A stretch of DNA of 64,000 nucleotides from Triops longicaudatus. Its lineage: Eukaryota; Arthropoda; Branchiopoda; Notostraca; Triopsidae. Both the position numbers and the translations under genes were made by a program. The stretch is from the NCBI GenBank assembly GCA_022885665.1, contig JAGQDJ010000202.1:620001-684000 (forward strand), in the 5' to 3' direction. Of the stretch, positions 50,901 to 64,000 are shown in pieces. The notes under the pieces are model-generated. The model searched no databases, had not been told where the DNA came from, and saw only the letters and a program-made list of their open reading frames with translations. Positions within the stretch are counted from its first letter, which is position 1. Each line of letters begins with the position of its first letter.

Positions 50901-53900
50901 AAATGTCATCTATGTGTGTGCTGTAATCTCTTGACTCGTTTACTTTGACACATGAACCCGTTGCACTCACGTTGAAAAAAAAAAAAGCTAAATATTTGGA
51001 TCTCATTTCTTTGTTTTGTTTCTCCCCAACAGGGCAAAGCATCAGGCAACAAAGCGGCGTTGTGGTTACGGACCAAATTGCAGTGTCAGTTATTCCAATT
51101 AGGTCATTTTGTGCAAAGACATGCCGGAAAAGTGTTATTTGTGGGACTCTTGGTACTCTCCACCTTCTGCGTCGGACTCAAGTCAGCCACCATGCAAACC
51201 GACGTCGAAAAATTATGGGTTGAAGGTAAAAATCTCTTTTTCATTGCATTTTCCAAACTTGGGGGTAATCGTCCTGTAAAGTAGGATTATAGTTATAATT
51301 ATTGTGGACATACTATAATTTTAGCCCGACAATGTTCATGGTTACGGAAAAATTGGCCGTTTTCGTACATTCCTGTGTGAGCACAGTGTTTCAGGACAAG
51401 AGTCGTCACTTTGGACTTTGAGTGAAAGGTTGAATTTCGTCTATGCCGACGTCAACATAATAGATGAGGAAGGGTGACGTTGCTTGTCGTTTTCTGCAGT
51501 CAAAAGAAAAGACCACCCAGTCGGTTCCAAATCTTCCCCGAAAAAGACTAAAGTGGTTTTTGGCTCGAAGTCAGCGTCGCCGTCCGACTTACGACCGAGC
51601 CATTACGCGACTTTTAAGCTCGCTTCCCAACTCCTTTTTGTGCAACGTATAGCTTTCATTGGTTGTAAAACAATTTTACAGTTTTGGGCGTTAAGTTTAC
51701 TCCGTGATAAGAAAAAAAAAAAAACGTTTTGCTTGGAAAACAACGTAACAACGTAAAAGATGTGACTTTTGCCAGTTGGCATGACCAGAGGGAAATTGGT
51801 GGGAAAATTGAGACCACGCGACACGTGGCTGCCCGAAAACGCGCGAAATTCAAACGCGGAAATTGGACGCTCGGGTGTCGAGTTACGGAAATGAGTCGAG
51901 CAGAGGATCGGGACAGTGGCTATCGAGACTGTAAAAGTCGAAAAAGCACGTAACTTGTTTTTGGTGTCGCTTCTTATTGCCAGTGTATTTTTTTGTACAA
52001 AGAAGGCAGCAATGCAACAAAAAGCTACTTGAATGGCCTCATCATGGACCACCCAGGAACTCACGACGTCATGTTTTGCTATGCGTTTGGTTCGGTTTGC
52101 CGGTCTAAAAAAGCAACAAACACTGGTTTGGGGAGTCTTTTCTTTTCTTTTTAAAGAAAAAAAGTTCATGGAAGGGATTTGAGCAGCTTTGGCATACTTA
52201 ATCTTCCTTTGTGTCTGTAACTGCGGATGAGCCATTTCCCATTTGAATAAGCTCTTTTTTTCGTATGCCTTTTTACTCTGTTTCTTTTTTTGTCAGTCTG
52301 GTTGTTAAAAAATAGCTGCTTGAATGTCGTGATGATTCTTAATGAAACACGAAAGGAAAGAAACTTGATGCTAAAAGACCACATGGTTGTCAAGTTTGTC
52401 TTGGTGCCGAAACAACACGAAAGGGAAGAAGACAGTTCTGAACGATTTGAATGACATGATAAGAGAAGAGAGAATCTTTGATATCAACGATCTGTAACGG
52501 TTTATCCAATCAATAAGGACCTGTTTGGTGGCTTCGCGTTTGGAAATGTTGAAGAAACATGAAGAAAGCCCGGAAGGGACTTTTGACACCTGGCCGTTGA
52601 GAATCAGCGAATCCTTTAAATTGACGTGTACCGATTGGCTGCTGGATTTGGCTTCGACGGTATAAATTGACCAAGGTGTACATTGATACGCGTGATTTTT
52701 ATTATTCATACATAATGATTGAAATCAATAAATCGCCAAGGTCAGGTTATGCAAAAAGTAAAAGACGACATGCGCAAAAAAAGTTTTCCATCACGGGTTG
52801 TGCATAGCGCAGTGATAAAACAACATTGGTGTATTGTTTCATGGAATCACATCCAGTCTTGGTGTGTTCCTTACATGTGACCAACATTCTCGACGCGTTT
52901 TCACCGTATTGCTTGTATTCAAGTATCTAAAACGTAATTCAGCAGCTAGCACAACTTGAGATGGGCTTTGGGAAGTAGTTACTGTTAATTTTCTTGTTTA
53001 GTAAACATTTCTGTAAATTGCTTTTTGTTGTTGCTTGAGATTGAAGCTTTGGACAGTTGAAAATCAAAGCTAGTATTTTAAGATGGCTTAAATCATGCAA
53101 AGAAATCATAATCTGGAGCGAAGTAATTTATTTCCTCTTGCAATTCGAACTAGTAATAAACCGTTCAGAACTGTCAACGCGTGCAATTATTCAATGCGGT
53201 TTCTTATTTATTACGTTAATTTCCTTTCAGAGAATTTAAGAAAGAGTTTGTGTGAATCATTCTAAACTTACCACATTAATTTCGCGTCAAAAAGATGATT
53301 TAGAAGGAGAATATTCTCTAAATGATTTCGGTTTACTAGCGTCTGGAATTGTCAGGCAAAGTACGATCGTTAGATAAATAATTTTTCTTTACTAAGCGAA
53401 TTTATCGTCCAGAAACGTAGTGGTAAAGGGACTTTTTAGTGCACTTTTTTTTACCGAATTCATAAATAAACAGAAAAGGTAAGCGCGAGAGCAAGAGCGA
53501 GGAAAAGGATCGAAAACGCTGCATGTGTGCTGGCACACACATTCCAAGCTCCGCATGATTGCTTTTCGATTCAGGTCTCTCTCTTGGGGTCTCCGACTCA
53601 CTTTGTGATGGGCATTCCTGATCTCCTTTTGTCGTTCGGTTCCTCTAAGGAAACCGAAAATGTTTCGGAAATATTTCCTTTTTTTTTAGCTTTTTGTTGG
53701 TAATTCTATAAAGGGGAGCACATGGCGACCATTCAAAACTGAAAAACTGGGAAGTGATGTGGTCGGTTGATAAGAAACTTTTAGCCTGATTGGAACTCCA
53801 ACCCGTCAGGGATCTTTTTCAACAGCTTCTGGTGATACGCGGAAACTTGTGAAGAATCCATTCCCCTTCACAAAAAGTCGCCCCTTAAAAATGGCTTAAT

Positions 53901-56900
53901 AAATGAAGTTCAGAAAGTTAGATAATAAAGAAACAAAGTGGCACTTTAAAATAGTTTGTTTCTGCTACTTTGTCTTGTTGATGTGGAGATTTCCAGGGGA
54001 ATATTAAAGACACTAGTAATATTAGGGATTGAGCGTTAAAACATTTCCTCTCCAGTGAAGCTTTACGCGATTGTTATTGCGTTAGTACACTTAGTGAGAA
54101 TGATGCCAGCAACAGTATTTTGGAGCTTTTGAGAACATGTGCTAAACATGTGAAGTAGTTCAAGTTTTCATACATTGTCCTAAAGTGGCTTTTGTCACTC
54201 TGGAGAGTTTTTGTTGAAGATCTCAGAAGAAAAATTATGGGCACAAGAAGTGTGTGAAACAAGTTCCAGCTTTCAAGTGTTTCAAGAATATTCCTGAAAG
54301 TGTGCAGAGGTATTTCGTAAATCTGTTTCGAACTGTGGCGAGGAAATTCGTTGAAATGACGTGAGGACTTCGTAGACAGACGCTACAGCATGGCAAACAT
54401 AAGAAAAAAAATTAAATGCCAATTTTCAGGATTGATTGTTGCACCTTTGGACGTACAATATACGCTAACGAGAATTCGCGGACCAAACAGTTTTAACTCT
54501 TGAAGCTTGCCAACAATTGAAAATCGCTTGAATTACAAATCTAATGAACTTGTACAAAATCAGCATTTTTAACAATATTGTGCTCAGATCGTTAAAAAAT
54601 GTTAAAATAGGTCTTTTTTCGAGGTCACGTACCCAGCTTTTTTTTTTTAGCTTTTTTTTAATTGTCTCTTTGCCGATAGTCATTTTGTTTGAACTTGTAC
54701 ATATCGTAGGTCTGAACTCCAAAAACAAATGAGGGATTTTTTTCTTATTGTGGCATTTCTAAATTTTCTCTTGTCTTCAGGAGTGTTTATTTCTGTTTTA
54801 ACGTAACGTGATGTTCAGACCAAATATTTGAACAAAGAAACCGATTGTTTTTCTATTTTGAGATGTTTACCTTCTCTTGGGCTACCTTGCATTTTTTGGC
54901 GCCGGCGTCCAGATGGATTTAGATTCATTATAACGTGCCACTTACTCTGTCGTCTTGGAGCCATCCTCACCAGCTTTAAGATAAAGAAGAGTCTTCATTC
55001 CAGGATCCACATTCTTTTCCAGCCGCGACTCGCCATAAATTTTTCGACAAGAAGTCAACCCTCTGTGTTAGAGAAAAACCATTCTCATTACTTTAAAATG
55101 GTTCTTTCTTTGCCTCTTTCTTCCGCTTTTGCTCTTTTCCGTAGTTAAGGATCTTCTATTTCTTCCCACAACCGGAAAGTTTGTCTCTGTGTCAATGCGT
55201 ACCGAATCGGTGTTAAAGAACCAATCGGCTTGGTGCAGCAAAAGGCCAAATAAAAGCAAAAAAAAAAAAAAAAAAAAAAGGAGCAGAATTAAAGCAGTCG
55301 CTTTCCCAGACGGGATTTATGGTCTTTAAGGAGACAGAAAAAAATGGACTAACCTTGACGAAAACGTTTTCAACTCACCAAAGGTGGCAAAATCCACCCC
55401 TAACCCTGTTTTGTAGAAAAATTGAGACATACCTGTGAAAGAGATGTTACTTCTTGAACTTTAGGGAAAAGGGTGTCCTCCCACATTCCTTACCCCCTGC
55501 TTGGGTATAGAGGGAGGCTAGAAGGAAAAGAAAGGGTGATGGTGGTGTAATGTCTTTATGGTCTTACTCCCTTATGTCCCCATTAAAAAAAAGGCGACGC
55601 AAAATAAGTTCGTGAGAAAATTTGGGTTCAGTGAGTTATCTAGAGATCCCGCATGAAATGGAGAATCAGGCATTTAGCAGTGGAAATAAACACAAAAAGC
55701 AGAAGGTGAACATATGCTGTGTGAAGACTGTGTCGAACCAGCTTGAATTTCATTCACATATTGTCCATTTGGTGGAGAATAGTTTTACTTTCAAGATAGG
55801 GGGATTGGTAAGTGAGACGAGGAGATTGGGATGTGTGCGGCATTGTGTGAAGTGAAGGCGCACCAGTATCGCGATATCAATTTCTGTTATGTCGACATAA
55901 AGAAGGGTGTTAGTGTCAGTATTGTTAGGAAGCAAATGAAAGGAAAGAAAAAAGGAAGAGGTTTTGAGCAAAGAGAACAGTTTACATCTTTTTGGGGGGT
56001 AACATGATAGTGCAAAAAGGGATTTTCTTTTCTTAAAAGCTGACCCAGCTTCCTTTTTATTCCTGTAAAAGAATAAAAAACAGTTCCGTAGGCTTCGCTG
56101 TAACAGTGGATTTGCTACTTGCGTTAGAGCTCTTGGGATTTAAACGTCATGTTTTTGCGACTTAAATGTCAGTGTGGGGGAAGATACAGAGTTAAACGCA
56201 TTTTCAAGCTAGGTTCCCTTGAAAATCCAACGGTGGATCTATTTTTCAAGATTTATTTTTTGGGATTCCTTGCTGATGCTGAGAAAACTAGCACAGTAGA
56301 CTTAGAAAATGTTTGTTAAAAGAGAATACAAAGTCTCAAACATTACAAGTGACTCAGAAAACGAATACCCAAGAACGTCACTGACGATTACTGATTGTAA
56401 AAAAATCAGCAGAATATTTTCTTTAAATTCTGATTTTTTTTTTAAGTTCAGAGAGTGTTGGATAAAAAAATGAAATATGCCGAATATTGTTGTAACTTAA
56501 ATAAGTGTGTTGTCGGTAATTAATGAACTTCCCCACATTTAATTGCATTTTATTGGATAGTCGAGTTAGGAGGAATGAGTTTCAGGTTTTTGGTGTTAAC
56601 TGTCACTAAATTCCATTTCGTTGTTTTCTTTGATATGTTTAGAAGGTGGACGGCTAGAAAAAGAATTGGCGTACATGCGACGGACGTTAGGCGAAGGCGC
56701 CGGTTCCACTCATCAAATCCTGATCCAAACGCCGCGCCAAGACGGAGCCTCTGTCTTAAATCGCGATGCGTTACTCACCCATTTACATGTTATGCAAACC
56801 GCCATCTCTGTCACCATAGACATGTTTGATATGTAAGTGTCCCTTTTTTTTATTCTCTCCTTCCGTTTTCTATTCCTTCGTCCCTCACCTAGTCATCTGG

Positions 56901-59900
56901 CTCCAAATCTTAAAAATTCTTGTAGAAAAGCTCGTACAAATACCTCTAACTTCTTTTTGCATAAGTGACGCAAAATCTCTCGTACCGTTTTGAGGAAATT
57001 GGCATCTATTCGGTTTTTATTGTCTACAGAACGGTAAACAATGAAGGCTGCACTATCCAAGCATGATGGATGCGAAAGAGAGGAAAATAGGAGAATAATT
57101 CTTCATTTTTGGACATGTGCACAAAATTGTTTTCATGTTCTTTCCTAATAACATTCCCATTCTGAAATAATTCTGGTTACTTCCGATATTGAAAAAATCT
57201 AGCGTAGAGCATCCTTTGAAAGCTAAAAGTCGCGAATAAATCATTATGATCAGTGTCTATTTCTTAAAGCATGATGTGAAGTTTTATGGCTAAAGAAGTT
57301 CTCAAAATATTTGATACTAAAATTTTTGAAAATAATTCATTGTAAGTTATGGTCTTATTTTCTGTCTTGTCGTAAGGTCAAATCGTAGATTGGACGAACC
57401 CCTTGCGAGAGGTCTTTCTTGAAATGGGCAGTTCTTTAGAACATGTGTATATCACGTAGTTGGTGCAGTCAAAGAGTTTTAATACCCGTGCGGCGAGAGT
57501 GAAGATCATACACAAGTTTTCCAAGTTTATATTCCCCAACATATCATCATTATGGCGCCGGAATTCCTCATTAATATCAAGCCCCAAAGGCTACTTTTGC
57601 AGTTATGGGTACCAATCTTCGGTGTGTGAGGCTCGGAGGGGGTTGGGGGGGGGTCAGTCCAAGATTGAAGACTTTGAAGCTCTTTATCAAACATTGCGGA
57701 AAAAAAGAAAGTAACAGCTATAAAAATCCTCCTTAGGAACATAAATGTTTAGCCAACCGAGTTCATAATGTAAATATTCAGTTTGATCTTTCTGATTTAT
57801 AAACTTGGAAGGGTTTTACCGAAACTTTGTAGCTTCCTTGCGTGGCATACACAACCGAAGATAAAAAGATGAAGATGGGCCAAGGCAACGAAGGTGATGC
57901 CAAAACGCAGACACGTTAGAAACGCTTTTTCGCCCTGGAACGCTCCGCAGTGAAAAGGGGCAAATTCGTATGCCAAACTGGTCAGACAAGGGAAAATCCC
58001 TTTGGACGTTTTTATTTTCTTTTATATTTTTATTTATTATTTCCCAGCCAGCGGCGGGTTGTCGTCCGCACCATTCTGGGGAGCAGCAAAGTTTTCGCTG
58101 GGTGGGCTTTTGTGAATGACCAAGACTGGTCAAACTACAGCGATACCTTATCTCGTCCCCGCAAGACGAGTTTTGCAACTTCTTCCTTCTTTTACGGGAT
58201 GCTTGTTTTCGAATTTAATTGTCAAGTCTTGTTCCGCTTCGTTTGAAGAATCGTTAGCTATTCGTTAGCTTGGTGCAAGACACCGGACCTGCGACTTACG
58301 ATGAAAGTCGGTTCGACGGATCTTGACGTAACGAGACCGTTAGCTTTTCTCTTTTAATCACGCGCGATCAACCAGATTCTTGTTTCGCAAATTTCTAAGT
58401 CTGATTTACTTGAATTGTACGTTTCTGAAGCGTTTTTGCGGAAAACATTGTTTCCAATGTAAAATTTTATATAAAAATTAAATATACAAATTAAATATAC
58501 AAATTCAGATTCACTTAAAGCTAGTGAACATTTAATTGGTGGATTGTTAGTGAGTGAATAAGGTTAAGTTCGTGAGTTGTTAATATTTTCCGTAACTTCT
58601 TTCAGTATCAGTATTATAATTGTATTAATATTTATTTTCTTCTATATAAATGAGTAGGAGAATTTTTCTAAGGAAAGAAAAACTGCTCATCTGGAATTCT
58701 TGTCAGAGAATGCCCCTTTTTTGTTCTTTGAAAAGTTTCACCATTTTGGAAGTTCTGTTGGTGGTTCTCTTTTCCGTATTCCGAAAAGGACTCCCACCAG
58801 TGTACAAATTTGGCCATGCACGCCCGTCTCCTCGCAGCTAAAACGACTTGTGCTGGTTATTATTATACTCAAATTTGGCATTGTTGACGATGGGGAGGAG
58901 CGCCGTTGGTACACGCTCGGACTAGTAGTTATGTTTGTATGTAGTATATAGACGTGTGTGTATGTGTGTGAGTGAGTGACTCACACGATGGCCCCAAGAG
59001 AGAGGCCATTAAGAGCCCACCTACCGAGTTGAACCGGCATAGTTTCCCTTTTTTTTTTCTTCTTCATCTTGTGCATGCGTCCTTCTTCAGCTTTCGTTAT
59101 TTTGTTTCACGTCCAGTGCAAACAAAAATTCTTCTAAAAAAGTGGATAAATGAGAATGTTTCCCAGCAGTTCAAAGCTATGAGAAATTTTTGGATTTTTC
59201 GGGATCCTTTTTAAGACGATACGTTTTCAGAAACTCGCTCAACAAGTTTAACTTTGTTTCTCTCAATGATGGAATGGAAAGATAAAGTTGCGGCACAGGA
59301 GGATTTCTAGGAATGTGTGAAGAATTATGGATTTTTCTTGCATATTTAATGAAGTTAAGGAGCTATTATTGTGAGGAGAAGAAATGCGGGTTTGCAATTT
59401 GCGTTGGACATAGTCCAAGCTAAGTTTACTTATGAACGAACGCCACAGAAGCTACAATGCTCTCTTCTTTTTTCGTTTTACTATGTGGAGCTCAGGAGAG
59501 TAAAAAAGAAAGGTTTATGAGTACCGTTGCGCGTAAGCAAGGCAGGAATGGAGCAAAAGTCAAATAAGTGCATAGAAATTTTTGGCTTGTGCAAAATCTT
59601 TCTCTGGCGAAAAAAGCAATGACTTGGGTGGTTTCAGGGTGGCCTTGCCCTTGTGCATTTTTACGTGCACTGGCGGCCATTTGCTAACCAACTGCATGAG
59701 ACACTGCATCCAAAACTGGATGCTTCACTACATCGGCGTCTCTAAACAAGAATTTATCATTAAACATACTATGCATTTGAACCTGTGCTACGTGACGAAT
59801 AAGAACTGCGCTTGAAGGAAATTCACTTTTTTAAATCCTTTTGGTTTTATTAGGTAATTCTCACCATATCTCACTTTTTTAAATCCTTTTGGTTTTATTA

Positions 59901-62900
59901 GGTAATTCTCACCATATCTCTTAAGTACTAACCGTACAAGATTAGTTTCTTGGGATTACTCGGTGGAAAATTTTGTATATTGTGCCTTTCTAATTACAAC
60001 TATAAAACCTAGAAAATTCAAAATGGTTTTTAAATTAACCTTAATAAGGAAATCATTTTTATTTTATCAATATACACCTAATGTTCCCACAAATAACTAA
60101 GTTTTAAATTAGTGATAGCTGTAATGGCTATATAAATTTTTATACAAAACGCTTGTGAGTTTTAGAGAATCTTGGTCAAGATTGTGAGTTAGATTAGAGT
60201 GCGCCATGGTACCTTTCGTCTCGAAATTCCTTGAAGCATGTGGTGAAAATCGTAGTGTGTTTAATTTCGATACGATGGAAAAGTCAGAAATTCGCGACAC
60301 TATTTTGGATAATTGTGTAGCCAGGCTTAGCAATCCAGATCTTTTGAAAATGTTCCTTTTATTTTGCAATAACTTTTCTCTTTCCAACCTCTTCTAAACT
60401 TGTTGGTCCTTTGCCGCATAAAGAGTCCACAACCTGCGTAGCATACTAATAAACGACGCACTCGCCGTATACCCAAAACCCTGGGCTGCTTAACAAAGAC
60501 ATTTGTCCAAGTTGTAACAAAGGTATAGAGAAAAGGGGAAGAGAAGAAGTATGAACGAAAAAAAGTATTCTTCAACCTTCTCTGTCCATGCATCCCGATC
60601 AAGAACACACCTGTAATTCATAGACAACTTATTCATAGCCAGGTTTTAAGAGTTTTGCTTTCTCTCTACCTGCCAGGAAGGAGCACCTTTGATGACTTCA
60701 TTCGCCTTGCACCGAAACCTTTTTCCTTTTTTTTGTTCACTAATATTAAATGTTGAAGGTTTTAAAATTTTAGTTATACATTAAGTTTATTTTTTTTCCC
60801 AGAACATGGCGATTGAAAGATTTGTGCTATTCGCCCAGTTTCCCAGAGTTCGATATACAATATATCGATGGGGTAAGTGCAATTTTTTTACAACAAGCTT
60901 TTCTGTGAATCAGATTTATTTTTTTTTTCTACGTAGATTTTTGAAAATATTTTTCCTTGTGCCATCATCACACCTTTGGATTGTTTCTGGGAAGGGTCCA
61001 AGCTCCTCGGACCAGAATTTCCTGTTACTATCCCGTAAGTATTTGAAAAAACGAAAATTATACTGATTTTTTTGTTGCATTTTCCCCTGTGTTGAATGAA
61101 CAAGAGCTAGTTAAACTACGTCGCAGTTCAAACTTCGCGCAGGTAAAAGTCCAAAACTAAAGTATGTCGATCCTAATTGCAATTACAAGTAGCTGAAATT
61201 TTACGAAGATTTATGTGCTTTACAATTGCAACAAAGTAATTTTCGTAGGAAAGCTATATGCGCAAGACAAACAGATGTGTGTTTTACATTTAGCCTTCCA
61301 AAATTTTCTTTGTTTTCGCTGTGAGAGACTATAACTTTTCTCTACATATGGCACACATCTGTTCCTCTCAGCTTCCTTCCACCTTATGAACTTGCGTCCA
61401 AAAGAGGTCAGCTGAGGTCATCCGTCACGTACTACTCCACGCCGTGTTACTCTGAAAATCGTTTACTTCGACATTTGTGAAACGTGGTATTCTGAAAGGA
61501 GTAAAAATACGTTGTGTTGTACTCGTTTGTATGAACTCTTTGTTACATTTTTTAAGCTATTTACAAAGGAATTTAAAATATACAGAAAGCGGAGGGCAAA
61601 GTTTGATAATGAAGTAATGAGCGGAAGTTGATGCTTTGTTTTCAGTCAACCAGAGGAAATGAGTTCTGGGGTTTCGTTCAGACTGTTTATTTATTATTCA
61701 CTGTTTTCAGCGGATTGGGTCAAGGCGTTCGTTGGACCAATTTACAGCCTCAGAAGTTGGTGGAAACCATGAAAGGCTTCGAATTCAACTTCCCTTTCGA
61801 CACTTTGGAGGATTTCATGAAGCGAGTAAGTGATTCCGTCATCTTTTCGCCTACAGGGCGTTCACCTGTTGATACTTTGTGTTTTTCGTACAAAAAGGGG
61901 AACATATGTTTTCTTTTGAAAAATCATGAATTGATTATCATATTGACTTGTGTAAACTTTCCATGTGCTTGGGTATACTTCACTAGCCTTATTTCCATCT
62001 CGTTGGAAGCGATAAACTCCCCACCCTGGAGAAAAAATATGTTAGGTCTATAAAAGTTGGTGTAAAGCTCAACCTAACGTGGCTAAAAACTTCTTGGGGG
62101 CCGGGGAAAGAAAAAGAAAAAAAATATTTTAAGAGTTTTTTGCTTGGGAGGTCTTCATTAGCTGAGAATCCCTGAGGGTCGCAAGCCATAACCACCATCG
62201 AACACGGAGCCGCATCTTTCCTATTGTTGGATCTTCGGATTATACCTGCAATAGATATGAAAGAAGATGACGCAAGAAAAGGGGACCTCAGAGGAGGCAC
62301 ATTCTCTTCTTTTCCCCAAAGAGAGGCTAAGATACGTGTGCAGTTCTTTCAGCATCCGCAAAAAGAGTTTGAAGAGTATTTTTTGACTGCTTTTAGGGAA
62401 AAGTGGGGGTCAGGGTACTTTGTAGTTCTCCAAAAAAAAAAAAAAAAAAAAAAAGAAACGCTTTAAAAAAGGGGATTTCTTGTTTTCAGGAAGAGGTTTC
62501 AGCAACTAATTAGCGTAAAATAAGCCGTTTTGTAACCTTTTTGCCATCGCCCGAAGGCTTCAGAACCATTTAGGGACATTTGTACATTTTGGCGGTAAAA
62601 AAAGGAAAGTTAAGAGCCAGCGAAAGAAGTTTTGCACCCGTCCTTTTTGGTGAACAGACAAAAAAGAAAATTGCGTTGCGAAACTGCTTCAAATGCTTCA
62701 ACATAATAAGCAAACTTGAAAAGGTTTTGCGAAGTTCGTCAGAGCCCTATTTTTTTTAACAATCTAAGCGAGTAGATGTTAAAACCCGAAAGTTTTTATT
62801 AAAAGATGTTAAGAGAATGCAAAAAAGTTTCTGAACATAGCGTATGCATAACTTTATTGATTAAAATTTTTTTATATTTTTTTAACAATATTATTAGCAA

Positions 62901-64000
62901 AAGGATAAGAATAGGGGTATTTTGGGTTCATGTTTTGGTATTTTTCATTGTTTTCGCCCTTTTTACGACTAAAGTGATAAAAATCCATTGCGTGAACTCG
63001 CTGATTTTCTTGAATGGGTGCCTTGTGAATTGCGTGAAAATTGGGACCTGAATTTTTAAGAAGACTTCTTTGGAACTTAAGGTGTTTGTATAGAATCGGG
63101 AGCTTTTTCTACCCAAAGCTACACCTACCCTTTGAAAAGCTTCAAGTTGCAAAGAAATTTCTTGGGTTCTTGAATTTTAGAGTTTTAAAGCGTGAATAAG
63201 ACGCAAAAGGAAATGAAAAGAAAAAAGGAGCGGTGAAAAAGTGGGAAAAAGAGAGCTGAGAGTGGCTAAAAGAGGAAAAAGGAAAGGAAGGTATACAGAG
63301 GAAGCGAAAGTAAAAAGGCAGAAAAAGAGAGAGACCCTCCTGATCGTCATGCGGCAACATCAAAAGAGCAGCTCCATGCCATCTCATCAAGGGCCCACCG
63401 CTGACTTTGGCACGGAGTTTTGGGGGGTTAAGGGGGGTAAATTTTCCTTGCTTGCATGGTTGCTTTTCAGTGGTAGAATCGACGAGAAACGCTTCTCTTT
63501 TACAGCAACGTAAGGATTCAGTGAAAAATAAAAGATGTTTTCGTGTCGGTAAAATCGTAATGCTATCCCGGTCGGAGCGATGTTCTTTGACTGGTCGGAA
63601 AGAAAGGACAAAAATGTCACCCTTGCCTGGAATAGAATGACACATGGAAAGTTATACGCATATAATTACGCACCAATTTCTCGTTTCTGGGATACTAGGC
63701 ATATTAAGCTTTGAAAACCGAGGCTCTACAACATTTGTGATAATTACGGAGATCCACCAAGGCGTTAGAGGAGCACCAAGGCGCTCAGCTGTCATACATT
63801 ATATATCTGGTGTAGATTTTAAGTTGATTGTTGTAATGCAGTTTTTATTTTAATCTTTCTGAAAAAAAGAAAATGCTTGGATTAATGGGTTTGAACATTA
63901 GGAACGATAAAAATGTTTCCAAGTCACGAATTGAAACTGAATTATGTGCAACTTATCTGTAGGCTGGGATCACGAGCGCGTACCAAGAGAAACCTTGCCT
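47905..64000 (+). CDS. ptc: Patched, Hedgehog receptor (5' part; continues past the right edge)
   Basis: Exons: 47905-48279, 51033-51225, 56643-56832, 60803-60872, 60937-61034, 61711-61825, and a last one from 63963 to the edge (about 360 residues seen). Patched is a 12-helix sterol-sensing membrane protein that represses Smoothened until Hedgehog binds. The first 110 residues are low-complexity Ser/His/Thr-rich. Then comes the conserved block TSWTDARIALAQINKGKASG...ALWLRTKLQ, TM1 (about 150-172, GKVLFVGLLVLSTFCVGLKS) and the first extracellular domain. Markers there include VEKLWVEEGGRLEKELAYMR, QILIQTPRQDGASVL, ITPLDCFWEGSKL, VRWTNLQP and the edge exon ITSAYQEKPCL. All joins are in phase. 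An in-frame TAA lies three codons before the ATG. Introns 1, 2, 3 and 6 are long (2.8, 5.4, 4.0 and 2.1 kb), unlike the rest of the window, which suggests regulatory content. Confidence 0.93.
51511..51519 (+). promoter_or_regulatory. Candidate Ci/Gli binding site in patched intron 2 (1)
   Basis: Perfect GACCACCCA about 290 bp into intron 2, at the left edge of a GC-richer island (about 51.45-52.1 kb). Confidence 0.5.
52047..52055 (+). promoter_or_regulatory. Candidate Ci/Gli binding site in patched intron 2 (2)
   Basis: Perfect GACCACCCA, 536 bp after the first intronic site and in the same orientation, near the right edge of the GC-richer island. Confidence 0.5.
55258..55279. repeat. Poly-A tract of 22 bases in patched intron 2
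   Basis: An uninterrupted A run preceded by A-rich sequence. No retroposon body is recognisable beside it. Confidence 0.85.
58475..58505. repeat. 13-bp tandem repeat in patched intron 3
   Basis: The unit AAATTAAATATAC occurs twice in perfect tandem, followed by a partial third copy (AAATT). Confidence 0.85.
59823..59918. repeat. Perfect tandem duplication of a 48-bp unit in patched intron 3
   Basis: Bases 59823-59870 and 59871-59918 are identical, beginning TCACTTTTTTAAATCC. The perfect identity implies a recent duplication or a two-copy minisatellite. Confidence 0.95.
62432..62454. repeat. Poly-A tract of 23 bases in patched intron 6
   Basis: An uninterrupted A run. No recognisable element body next to it. 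Confidence 0.85.

Noticed and set aside
51603..52235. 210-codon open frame, minus strand, inside patched intron 2
   Set aside because: No recognisable domain, splice support or family. It coincides with a GC-richer patch, which lowers stop-codon frequency; more likely non-coding regulatory DNA.

Overview
This is nuclear DNA from an invertebrate animal, most likely an arthropod. Genes are split by many short introns (often 50-100 bp) with standard GT-AG borders, intergenic DNA is AT-rich, and every recognisable protein is a conserved metazoan one. The compact introns and gene set would suit a crustacean such as a water flea, but I cannot fix the taxon from the window alone. Gene models were built by hand by joining open frames at splice sites. 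For each complete model the exon lengths sum to a multiple of three and the joined protein is colinear with its family.

Layout. 1-4034 (-): C-type-lectin adhesion GPCR, cut by the left edge. 4727-8042 (-): complete organic anion transporter (OATP/SLCO). 8043-12313: mostly empty, with a tRNA-Phe(GAA) and a small hAT-type element whose interior is a poly-G tract and a sequence gap. 12314-17765 (-): SHPRH-type helicase/ubiquitin ligase. 18475-19581 (-): ER/secreted peroxiredoxin (PRDX4 type). 20251-23309 (+): splicing factor PRPF3. 23780-25953 (-): ZIP zinc transporter. 29214-31688 (-): PKA type II regulatory subunit. 32504-33894 (+): WDR83. 34096-38845 (-): HECT ubiquitin ligase UBE3C. 38846-47904: long intergenic region. 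47905 to the right edge (+): 5' part of patched, the Hedgehog receptor, with very large introns.

Most genes are unrelated housekeeping or signalling genes and do not form a pathway. Neighbouring pairs are divergent (PRDX4/PRPF3, PKA-R2/WDR83, UBE3C/patched) or convergent (PRPF3/ZIP, WDR83/UBE3C, only about 200 bp between stop codons).

The most notable non-coding signal is four perfect matches to the Ci/Gli binding consensus GACCACCCA. Two lie 281 bp apart about 5.5 kb upstream of the patched start codon, and two lie 536 bp apart inside patched intron 2. I saw no other perfect match in the window. Since patched is a direct Ci/Gli target in flies and vertebrates, these look like two candidate Hedgehog-response enhancers. 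I found no wholly novel multi-gene system.
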